Positions 53,587 through 62,700 of a stretch of 64,000 nucleotides of DNA are shown in pieces. The notes below the pieces were generated by a model. That model had not been told where the DNA came from. It was given only the letters and a program-made list of their open reading frames with translations, and did not search any database. This DNA comes from DASUTB01 sp036374835 (GTDB taxonomy: Bacteria > Actinomycetota > Actinomycetes > Jiangellales > Jiangellaceae): the NCBI GenBank assembly GCA_036374835.1, contig DASUTB010000059.1, positions 1 to 64,000 of the forward strand, given 5' to 3'. The stretch's first letter is position 1. Each line of letters begins with the position of its first letter. Both the position numbers and the translations under genes were made by a program.

Positions 53587-53760
53587 CGTTCGAGACTACG
53601 CCGGAGACGGCCGTGCGGGGTGCTGCGCCAGTAGTATCGATATGCCACCTTGACGGGGGCACACGGGAAATCGGAGCGGCGCGTTCTGAATCGCTCCAGG
53701 GTCACGGGTGGTGGAAACGGGGACCCTCGGACCTGCCGTCGCTTGACGAACAGTAGGGTG

Positions 53761-53774
53761 TGAGAGCGCTCTCA
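53761..53774. promoter_or_regulatory. LacI-family operator before the GH1 gene
   Basis: A perfect 14-bp palindrome, TGAGAGCGCTCTCA. It resembles the CebR/LacI-family operator (TGGGAGCGCTCCCA) that controls cellobiose and beta-glucoside genes in actinobacteria. TAGGGT (53754-53759) just before it is a possible -10, so repressor binding would overlap the transcription start. The gene start lies about 20 bp downstream. Confidence 0.75.
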
Positions 53775-53793
53775 AGTTGAGATGGGGATGACG

Positions 53794-55188
53794 ATGACAT
53801 TTCCGGACGGGTTCCTGTGGGGGACGGCGACCGCCGCCTACCAGATCGAAGGTGCGGCCACCGAGGACGGCCGCGGTCCGTCGATCTGGGACACGTTCTC
53901 CCACACCCCCGGCAAGACCCTCGGCGGCGACACCGGCGACATCGCCTGCGACCACTACCACCGCTGGCCGGAGGACCTCGAGCACATCGCGGCACTCGGC
54001 GTGCACGCCTACCGGTTCTCGATCTCGTGGCCGCGGGTCCAGCCCGGCGGCAAGGGTCCACTGAACCGTACCGGGGTGGACTTCTACAAGCAGCTGCTCG
54101 ACGGCCTGCACGAGCGCGGAATCCGCCCGGTCGTGACGCTGTACCACTGGGACCTCCCGCAGGAACTCGAGGACGCGGGCGGGTGGCCGGCCCGCGCCAC
54201 GGCGCTGCGGTTCGCCGAATACGCCGAGCACATGGCTCGCGAGCTCGGCGACCGGGTGGAGATGTGGACCACCCTCAACGAACCGTGGTGCTCGGCGTAC
54301 CTCGGCTACGCGTCGGGAGTGCACGCGCCGGGACGGGTGGAGCCGGCGGCGGCGCTGGCCGCCGTCCACCATCTGAACCTCGGTCACGGACTGGCCGCGC
54401 GGGCGGTCCGGAGCGAGCGGCCGGACGCCAAGGTGTCCGTGACGCTGAACCTGCACGTCGTGCGACCTGCCGATCCGGACAGCGCGGAGGACCGGGACGC
54501 CGTACGCAAGATCGACGCGGTCGCGAATCGCGCCTTCCTTGGACCGATCATGGAGGGCGCGTATCCGGAGGATCTGCTCGCCGACACTGCGCATGTGACC
54601 GACTGGTCGTTCGTCCGGGACGGCGACGCCTCAACCGTGCGAGCGCCGGTGGACGTGCTCGGCGTGAACTACTACTCGACGCAGATCGCCCGGCGCGTGC
54701 CGCCGGGCCAGAGCACGTCGCAGGACGACGGGCACGCTACGGGCGCCGGATCGCCGTGGGTCGGCGCCGACGACGTGGGGTTCGTCCGTCCGCCCGGCCC
54801 CTATACGGCGATGGGCTGGAACATCGACCCGACCGGTCTGGCCGAACTGCTGACCGGGCTGGGACGGACGTATCCCGATCTGCCGCTGATGATCACCGAG
54901 AACGGCGCCGCGTTCGCCGATCAGATCGGCGCCGACGGTGCTGTTCATGACCCGCAGCGCATCAACTACCTTCACGGCCACATCGCGGCGGTCGAGGAAG
55001 CGATCGACGCCGGCGTCGACGTTCGCGGCTACTTCGCGTGGTCGCTGCTCGACAACTTCGAGTGGTCGTACGGTTACGACCGCCGGTTCGGGTTGATCTA
55101 CGTCGATTATCCGAGCCAGAAGCGGATCTGGAAGGACTCGGCACACTGGTACCGCGACGTCATCGCACGCAACAGCCTCCCTGCGTAG
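53794..55188 (+). CDS. GH1 beta-glucosidase
   Basis: A 464-residue GH1 enzyme (FPDGFLWGTATAAYQIEGA). The acid/base Glu163 is in TLNEPW and the nucleophile Glu369 in MITENG, both at normal spacing. There is no signal peptide, so it is intracellular and probably hydrolyses imported cellobiose or other beta-glucosides. ATG 53794 has GGGGA about 6 bp upstream; ATG 53788 and 53782 are also in frame. Regulation by the adjacent LacI-type operator is likely. No sugar transporter is adjacent. Confidence 0.93.
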   Translation: MTFPDGFLWGTATAAYQIEGAATEDGRGPSIWDTFSHTPGKTLGGDTGDIACDHYHRWPEDLEHIAALGVHAYRFSISWPRVQPGGKGPLNRTGVDFYKQLLDGLHERGIRPVVTLYHWDLPQELEDAGGWPARATALRFAEYAEHMARELGDRVEMWTTLNEPWCSAYLGYASGVHAPGRVEPAAALAAVHHLNLGHGLAARAVRSERPDAKVSVTLNLHVVRPADPDSAEDRDAVRKIDAVANRAFLGPIMEGAYPEDLLADTAHVTDWSFVRDGDASTVRAPVDVLGVNYYSTQIARRVPPGQSTSQDDGHATGAGSPWVGADDVGFVRPPGPYTAMGWNIDPTGLAELLTGLGRTYPDLPLMITENGAAFADQIGADGAVHDPQRINYLHGHIAAVEEAIDAGVDVRGYFAWSLLDNFEWSYGYDRRFGLIYVDYPSQKRIWKDSAHWYRDVIARNSLPA

Positions 55189-55243
55189 TCGTCGCGGGGT
55201 TAATGAGTCGCACATGCGCCCCGGCGTCCGTACTCTTGATGTC

Positions 55244-55306
55244 GTGAGTTCTGCGCACGTCTTCACGACGACGCCGCACGCCACTTCCGGCGAGGCGGCG
55301 ACCTAG
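55244..55306 (+). CDS. threonine-rich leader peptide (putative attenuator)
   Basis: A 20-codon reading frame GTG...TAG with five Thr codons: three consecutive ACG at 55265-55273, plus ACT and ACC. TACTCT at 55231-55236 is 7 bp upstream, so the peptide may be read from a leaderless message, as actinobacterial leader peptides often are. It lies 85 bp before the ThrRS-like gene. Five Thr in 20 residues next to a threonyl-tRNA synthetase paralogue is the main evidence. Confidence 0.5.
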   Translation: MSSAHVFTTTPHATSGEAAT

Positions 55307-55318
55307 CGCTGCGCATCC

Positions 55319-55391
55319 GACCCCGGGAGTGATTCGCTCCGGGGTCGTTCGAGAGGCGGGTTGCTCCCAACCACTGAAAGGGAGCAAACCC
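55319..55391 (+). promoter_or_regulatory. two hairpins upstream of the ThrRS-like gene
   Basis: Hairpin 1: GACCCCGGGAG (55319-55329) with CTCCGGGGTC (55337-55346). Hairpin 2: GGGTTGCTCCC (55358-55368) with GGGAGCAAACCC (55380-55391), one-base bulge. The second stem covers the ribosome site AAGGGAG and ends directly at the ATG, so it could hide the start. GGAGC in hairpin 2 could instead pair with GCTCC of hairpin 1, so alternative folds are possible. No T-tract is seen. Confidence 0.55.
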
Positions 55392-56603
55392 ATGGAACCC
55401 ATCAACGATCATCGCGAGCTCGGTCGCGAACTCGAGATCTTCGCATCGGCTGAACAAGTAGGGGCCGGGCTGCCGCTCTGGCTGCCGAACGGTGCGGCCA
55501 TCGTGGCCGAGCTGGAGCGGTACATCACCGACGTCGAACGCCTGGCCGGGTACCAGCACGTCCGCACCCCGGTCATCGCGAAGCGCGAGCTGTATGAAAG
55601 ATCCGGGCACTGGCGGTACTTCGCCGACGACATCTTCCCGGCTTTCGAGATCGGCTCGGAGGAGCTGGTGTTGCGGCCCGTGCTCTGCCCGCACCACGCG
55701 CTGGTGTTCGGCTCACGGCTGCGCAGTTACCGCGAGCTGCCGGTACGGCTGGCCGAGTTCGGGCCGATGTACCGGCGGGAGCGGTCGGGCGTGCTGGCCG
55801 GCCTGACCCGCGTACGCGCGATCACCCTGAACGACGGGCACCACTTCTGCGCTCCGGAGCAGGTTGTGGATGAGGTCCTGCTGGCAATGCAGCTCATCGA
55901 CGACGCGTACGGCGTGCTCGGCATCAAGCCCGACCACGTCCGGTTGGCGCTGCGCGACGAGTCGCCGAAGTTCGCCGGTGACGACGCGTCCTGGCGGCAG
56001 AATGAGGCATGGCTGCGTGAGGCGCTCGCCAGGCGCGGTCAGGAGTTCGTCGTGGCGCCCGGTGAGGCCGCCATGTACGGGCCGAAGATCGACATCCAGG
56101 TGCTGGACGCGGCCGGCCGGGATTTCACCCTCTCGACCGTGCAGGTCGATCAGTGGCAGCCGATGCGGTTCGGCTTGGAGTACGTGGGTTCGGACGGTGA
56201 TCGCCGCCGTCCGGTGCTGGTTCATCGCAGCGTGCTGTCGTCGATGGAGCGGATGGTCGCGTATCTGCTCGAGGCGCATCACGGCGCGCTGCCGTTATGG
56301 CTCTCGCCGGTGCAGGTCGCCGTCCTGCCGGTGAGCGCGGATCAAGCGGACGCGGCCCGTCGCGTGCACGAAGCGTCCGTTGCGGCCGGGTTGCGGGCCG
56401 AGATCGACGACCGGGACGAGTCGCTGGGCGCGCGCGTACGGGTCGCACAGCAGCACAAGATCCCGTACGTCGCCATCGTCGGTCCGCGCGAGGCCGCCGA
56501 TGGCACCGTCGCACTACGCACCAGGGACGGCAACCGGCTCGCGCCGCAACCGATCGCGGACGCGATCCGTGCCGTTGCTTCAGGCGCGGTGCGAAGATCA
56601 TGA
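55392..56603 (+). CDS. short threonyl-tRNA synthetase paralogue (no TGS or editing domain)
   Basis: A 403-residue protein holding only the class II catalytic core and the anticodon-binding domain of ThrRS. It starts directly at the core, so the TGS and SAD editing domains (about 240 residues) are absent. The predicted Zn ligands Cys99 (VLCPHH), His150 (NDGHHFC) and His278 (LVHRSVL) and motif 2 (MYRRERSGVLAGLTRVRAIT) are kept, so activity is plausible. It could be a specialised or antibiotic-resistant ThrRS, as found in borrelidin-type clusters, but no biosynthetic genes are adjacent. ATG 55392 follows AAAGGGAG. Confidence 0.85.
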   Translation: MEPINDHRELGRELEIFASAEQVGAGLPLWLPNGAAIVAELERYITDVERLAGYQHVRTPVIAKRELYERSGHWRYFADDIFPAFEIGSEELVLRPVLCPHHALVFGSRLRSYRELPVRLAEFGPMYRRERSGVLAGLTRVRAITLNDGHHFCAPEQVVDEVLLAMQLIDDAYGVLGIKPDHVRLALRDESPKFAGDDASWRQNEAWLREALARRGQEFVVAPGEAAMYGPKIDIQVLDAAGRDFTLSTVQVDQWQPMRFGLEYVGSDGDRRRPVLVHRSVLSSMERMVAYLLEAHHGALPLWLSPVQVAVLPVSADQADAARRVHEASVAAGLRAEIDDRDESLGARVRVAQQHKIPYVAIVGPREAADGTVALRTRDGNRLAPQPIADAIRAVASGAVRRS

Positions 56604-56647
56604 AGTTGAATCCATCGAAAACGACCGGTTCAGCTTCATGATCTTCG
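56592..56647. terminator. inverted repeat at the 3' end of the ThrRS-like gene
   Basis: CGAAGATCATGAAGTTGAA (56592-56610) pairs with TTCAGCTTCATGATCTTCG (56629-56647): 19 bp with one G-T wobble and an 18-base loop. The gene's stop codon TGA (56601-56603) lies inside the left arm. A second TGATCATGG follows. Likely a terminator or 3' end hairpin. Confidence 0.65.
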
Positions 56648-56797
56648 ACATGATCATGGATGGACGCATGTTTATTGGGGAGTAGCACCTATTGTTCCGG
56701 TCAGGCATGTCGGCTAGCTTGATCGAAGCCCTGTTCGACACCCGGCGGGAGTCCAGCGGGGGAGGCGCCCGCCACACCCTGCGGAGGCGTCCTGCGC

Positions 56798-59700
56798 GTG
56801 CACTCTCCCCTCAGAACATCGGTCGCCACACTCTCCAGCGGTCTTCTGATCACCGCGACATTCGCCGCGGGCACGGCCAATGCCGGATCCCCGTTCGGGG
56901 CCGGCTCACCGCCGGGCATCGAGTTCAGCGGCACGGCCGGCGGCGTCCACACCGGCCTGCCCGCCGACGACAGTGAAGCCGGTGGTGTACGGACGCTCAC
57001 GGACGGGCTGCCGATCGACACCGGCGACTTCGGCGCCGATGAGACCGCTCCGGACGGAACGACCGCGGCGCCGGAGGGCGTAGCAGACGAGGTCTACGAA
57101 GCCGTCGACGCGGACGGCACCGCTTCGGTGATCATCCGGCTCACCGAGCAGGCCGACCGGGCCGAGCTCGCGCGAACGGCCGCCAATGCCGGCGCCGCTG
57201 CCGCCGCACGGCTACGGTCCGCCGATCCGGCGGCGGTCGCCGACGCCGCGAAGGCGGCGCGCGCCAAGACCGTGGTCGACGAGCTTCAGGCCCTCGCCGA
57301 CAACACGCAGGCCGGCGTCCTCGACGTTCTCAGCGGCGGCGATGCGTCGGACGTGCGCGAGTTCTGGATCTTCAACGGCGTCGCGGCCACCGTGGACGAG
57401 GCGACGCTGGCCGAACTCGAAGCGCATCCGGACGTCGCGAGCGTCACCCTCGACGACGTGATCACGCTCGACGAGCCCTTCGAGACCGGCGAGCCCAACC
57501 TGCCGTCGTGGAGCGTCGAGGCGGTCAACGCACCCGACGTGTGGGGCGAGTACGGCGTGCGCGGTGAAGGCGTCGTCGTCGGCGTCATGGACGGCGGCGT
57601 CGACGGCACCCATCCGGCGCTGAAGGACTCGTGGCGCGGCGCGGACGGCGACGTCGACTCCAGCTGGTTCGTGGCGACCGGTGAGGACTACCCCGAACCG
57701 GGCGACGGCGGCGGCCACGGCACGCACGTGACCGGCAGCATCGTCGGCGGACCTCCCGGTGAGATCACCGGTGTCGCACCTGACGCACAGTGGATCGCGG
57801 CCAAGATCTTCCGGGACAACGGTTCCACCACCGACTCGTTCATTCACGCCGCGTTCGAATGGATGCTCGCGCCCGGCGGCGACCCGGCGAAGGCACCGGA
57901 CGTCGTCAACAACTCCTGGGGCAGCGACAACGGCGCCGACACGGAGTTCGAAGACGATGTCGACGCCTGGTTGGCCGCCGGCATCGTGCCCATGTTCGCC
58001 AACGGAAATGCCGGCCCGGCGCCGGGCACGGTGGGCTCGCCGGCGAGCTTCCCGCAGTCGATCGGCGTGGGCGCCACCGACATCAACGACTTCATCAGCG
58101 ACTTCTCCAGCCGCGGCCCGGCCATCTGGGACGGGGAGGAGTACCTCAAGCCCCAGATCAGCGGACCGGGCGAGAACGTCCGCTCGACCGTCCCGGCACA
58201 CCTGAGCGAGGACGGCTACCTGTCGGCATCGGGGACGTCGATGGCCACCCCGCACGTGACCGGGGTCGTCGCGCTGATGCTCTCGGCCAACCCGGGTATG
58301 ACGGTCGACGAGGTGCGGGACGTGCTCGTCGATACCGCGCGGGCCGAGCCGCACATGGGCGCACTCCCGAACAGCGCGTACGGCTCCGGTATCGCCGACG
58401 CGTACGCGGCCGTCACCGCCGTCGCGCACTCGGGCACGCTGACCGGCACCGTCACCGGCCCCGACGGCCCGCTCGAGGCGACGATCACGGTCGCCGGCGA
58501 GACGGCGACGTCCGATCCGGCCAGCGGCGGGTACGAGCTCACCGTGCCGGACGGCACCCACGAGGTGACCGTCTCGGCGTACGGCTACGCCACGGCCACG
58601 AGCGACGTCACGATCACGACGGATCAGACGACCACGCACGACGTCACACTCGCGGTCGCACCCGAGCACACCCTGTCCGGAACGGTCACCAGCGGAGGCG
58701 ATCCCGTCGCCGATGCGCGCCTGACGGTGCCCGGCACGCCGATCGACCCGGTGTTCACCGGCGCGGACGGCACCTTCGCCCTGACAATCCCCGCCGGCGA
58801 CTACACGCTGCGCGTCAACGCGGCCGGGTACGAACCGTCGAGCACCGATGTCTCAATCGACGGCGACACGGACCTCTCCGTCGTCCTCGAACCGCTCACC
58901 ACGCCGACCGCGGCCGGCTGGCGCCAGTTGCAGAACAACCCGACGCGCAGCGGGCTCGCCGCCGACAGCCTGGCCGCGCACACGCTGCAGGACGTCTGGT
59001 CGCGCGACGTCGGCAGCGACGTGGTGTTCGCGTCACCGGTGATGGACGACACACGGGTGTACGTCGGCTCGGATGACGGTGCCCTTACCGCGCTGGACAT
59101 CGCGACCGGCGAGCCGGTGTGGACGTTCCAGACCGGGCCGGCCCTGCGCGGCGCGCCGGCGGTGACGGACGGGCTCGTCATCAGCGGCGGCGGCACGGAC
59201 GGCGGCATCTTCGCGCTCGACGCGGAGACCGGCGACCTGGTGTGGGACGTCGCGACCCCGGATCGATTCACGGTCTACACAGAGCCGGCCATCGCCGACG
59301 GCGTCGTTTACGTCGCGACCGGGCCGTCGCAGGATGCGGAGGACACCGTCTTCGCCCTCGACGCCGCCACCGGTCAGCAGATCTGGGCGACCGACGTCGG
59401 CACGTCGGTGTTCGGCGGGCTGGCGGTCGCCGACGGCCGGGTGATAGTCGGCAACGCGGACGACGCCGAACTGATCGCGCTGGACGCCGCAACCGGTGCC
59501 GAGCAGTGGACTCTGACCAGGGAGAACGACTACTTCATCGGTGATCCGAGCCTGGTGGACGGGACGGTGTACGTCGCAACGACCAATAGCGATCTGGGCG
59601 GCAGCCTGCTCGCTGTGGATGCCGCCACCGGGACGCTGCAGTGGGAGAACGAGACGCACGGGGACGGGCAGGGCTCGACGCCGGCCGTCTTCGGCGATCT

Positions 59701-62700
59701 GGTCATCGCGACGTCGCACGCCAACGGGTTCGTCGCGGCTTACGACCGGGCGACCGGCGAGCCGGTCTGGCACTACGGCATCAACGGCGCCGTGAGTGCT
59801 CCGGCGCTCGTCAGCAGCGACGGCTACGCGATCGTGGGGACGCAGCTGGACAACCGCATCGTGGGCCTGGACGCGTCGACCGGCGAGCTCGTCTGGGACA
59901 CTCCGGTGACGGCCAACGCCACCAGTGGTGCGGCCTACTCGGGCGGGACGCTCGTCACCGCCGACACCAGCGGCACGGTGCACGCGTTCACTCCGACCGG
60001 AACGCTCCGAGGCACCATCACCGGTCCGGATGGGCCGGTGGCGGCGAGTGCCGAGATCGCCGAGACCGGCACGTCCATCGAGGTGGCGGCCGACGGCACG
60101 TTCGAGCTGAGCCACCGGCCAGGCGAGTTCACTCTGGTCGTCAGCGAATACGGCCTGGTTCGGCAGGAGATCCCCGTCGAGATCCGGGCCGGCCGCACGA
60201 CGGTTCACGACGTGGAGCTGCAACCGGGCGGATCGGGAGCCGTCGACGGTGTCGTTCGCGACGATGAGGGAACCGCCCTCGAGGGAGCGACGGTCACACT
60301 CGGCGGAACGCCGCTGGACCCGACGACCACCGGCGCGGACGGCGCGTTCGGGTTCGGCGACGTCGCGGAGGGCCGCTACGAGCTGACCGTGACGCTGGCC
60401 GGATACGCGTCGGTCACCGAAAGCGTCCAGGTCGTCGCCGGTGCGACCACCACCGTGCAGATCACCCTGACGCCGTACGACGTCGCGGTCGTCGGCGATT
60501 ACGAGAACCGGATCACCGACGTTCTCAGCGATCTCGGCTACCTCGCCGAGCCGGTGAGCTATGCCGATGTGACGGCGAACCCGGACGCCTATGGCGTGGT
60601 GGTCGCGAACGGAGCGCGTGAGTCCGACCCGGGCGAGGGGCCGTTCCTGGACTTCATCGCGGCCACCGACGCGGCCGGGACGAGCGTGGTCTGGCTCGAC
60701 CAGTGGTCGCTCGGGTGGGGCGCGATCAACCACCTGCACGACTACCTCGGCGATCCGGCGACCCTCGTCGACGAGTTCTCCCACTCCGGCGAGGTCTCGA
60801 TGATCCCGACGGTCGAGCACCCGTTGACCGCCGGGCTGCCGGTCGGCGAGCCGGCACCGATTCTCGTGCCGAACGACTGGTCCGCCTTCGAGGGCTACTC
60901 CGGCACGACTGTCGCCGAGCTGGCGACCGAGGAACTCGGCGTCGTCGGCGACGGGCTGGCGTTCAAGCCGCGCAGCTTCACGAGCACGCATGTTCTGGTC
61001 GGCTCGCTGGCCGCGGCCGCGACATGGGGCGTCCCCGACCAGCACTGGCTACCGGCCGCGACGACCGTGCTGGACAACGCGGTCCGGTACGCGAGCGAGG
61101 CCGAGTACGGCGAGGTCGGCGGCACCGTCACCGACGAGGCCGGCACACCGGTGGAGGCATCCATCGAGATCCTCGGCACCGGCGAGACGTTGAGCGCCGG
61201 CGCGGACGGCGGTTACGAGGTCCTGCTCGCACCGGGCGACTACACACTCCGGTTCTCGCAGCTGGGCCTGGTCACCGCCGAGCACGACGTCACCGTCGTC
61301 GCGGGTGAGACGGCCACGCTCGACGTGACGCTCGCCGACGCCGGCACCGGCACGGTCACCGGCACGGTCACGTCGTCCGGCACGCCGGTGGCGGGCGCTT
61401 CGGTGGAGGTCGCCGGGTTGAGCGCCACCACCGCCGGCGACGGTACCTATGTCATTGCCGACGTGCCCGGTGGGGAGCACGAACTCATCGTCAGCGCGAC
61501 CGGCTACTTCTCGGCCAGCGAGACCGTCTCGGTGACCGACGGTGAGGAAACAGTAGCGACCGTCGACCTCATGGCCGCACCGCATGTCGGTGTGATCGAG
61601 GACTACTCCGGCGACGGCGTGATCCCGCTGCTCGAGGCGAACGAGTTCACCACCGAGGAGATCGATTTCGCCGACGTGGGCCGGGTCGCGGACTTCGACG
61701 TCATTGTCTTCAACGATCCGGATGACCCGGGCGAGACCGCGTTCCTCGGATTCCTCGACGCGATGGAGGCCGCGCAGGTCAGCGGGATCTTCCCGGACGA
61801 CCGGTTCAGCTCGCGCGGTGGCACCCGGCTGCTGCGGGAGTACTTCGGCGATCCGGAAGGCTTCACGGCGATCTCCTTCGAGGGGGCGGTCAGCTACGAC
61901 GCGCTCGACCCGTCGCACCCGCTGTTCGCGGGGCTGCCCGACCCGGCACAGATCCTGCTGGCCGACCGCTACGCCACGACGATCGACGGCTACTCCGGCG
62001 TGCCGCTCGCCGACATCGTCACCGAGGAGGGCACCACCGGCGTCGGCGCGGCATACACGGCGCGTCCGGGCGGCAGCGTCCACCTGCTGCTGTCCGGTTT
62101 CGCGGCGACCATCTTCCAGGGTCCGGAGGAGGACTGGACCGACGACGGCGAGCGGCTCTACCTCAACGCGATCACCTGGGCGGCCGATCCGGGCCTCGGC
62201 GAAGTGGCGGGTACCGTCACCAGCGAAAGCGGCGCGCCGCTGCCGGCGACCATCACGGTGGACGGCTCGGCGGCCGAGTTCTTTGCGAACGCGGACGGCT
62301 CGTACGTCGTGCCGGTCGAAGCGGGTGCTCACACCATCCGGTTCGCGTACTTCGGCTACCAGCCGACCGAGGTCGACGTCACGGTGGCCGAGGGCGAGAC
62401 CGTGAACCAGGACGTCGCTCTCGCACCGGCCACCGACACCGCCGTCACCGGAGCGGTGACCAGCGACGGCACGCCCGTAGCCGGTGCCGAGGTGGCGTTG
62501 CGCGGCACCCCGCTGACCACCACGACGGCGGCGGACGGCACGTACACGTTCGAACCCGTCACCGACGGCGAGTACGAGGTGGACGTCTCGGCGGACGGGT
62601 ATGTCCGGGCACGGGTGCCGGTCTCCGTCGCCGGCGGTGACGTCGTCGCCGATGTCGAGCTGCGGCCGTCCCCGACCGTCGGAATCATCGAGGACTACCA

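Noticed and set aside
55189..55391. T-box riboswitch before the ThrRS-like gene
   Set aside because: I see no T-box sequence (AGGGTGGNACCGCG-like) or specifier loop; the Thr codon run fits a leader peptide better.
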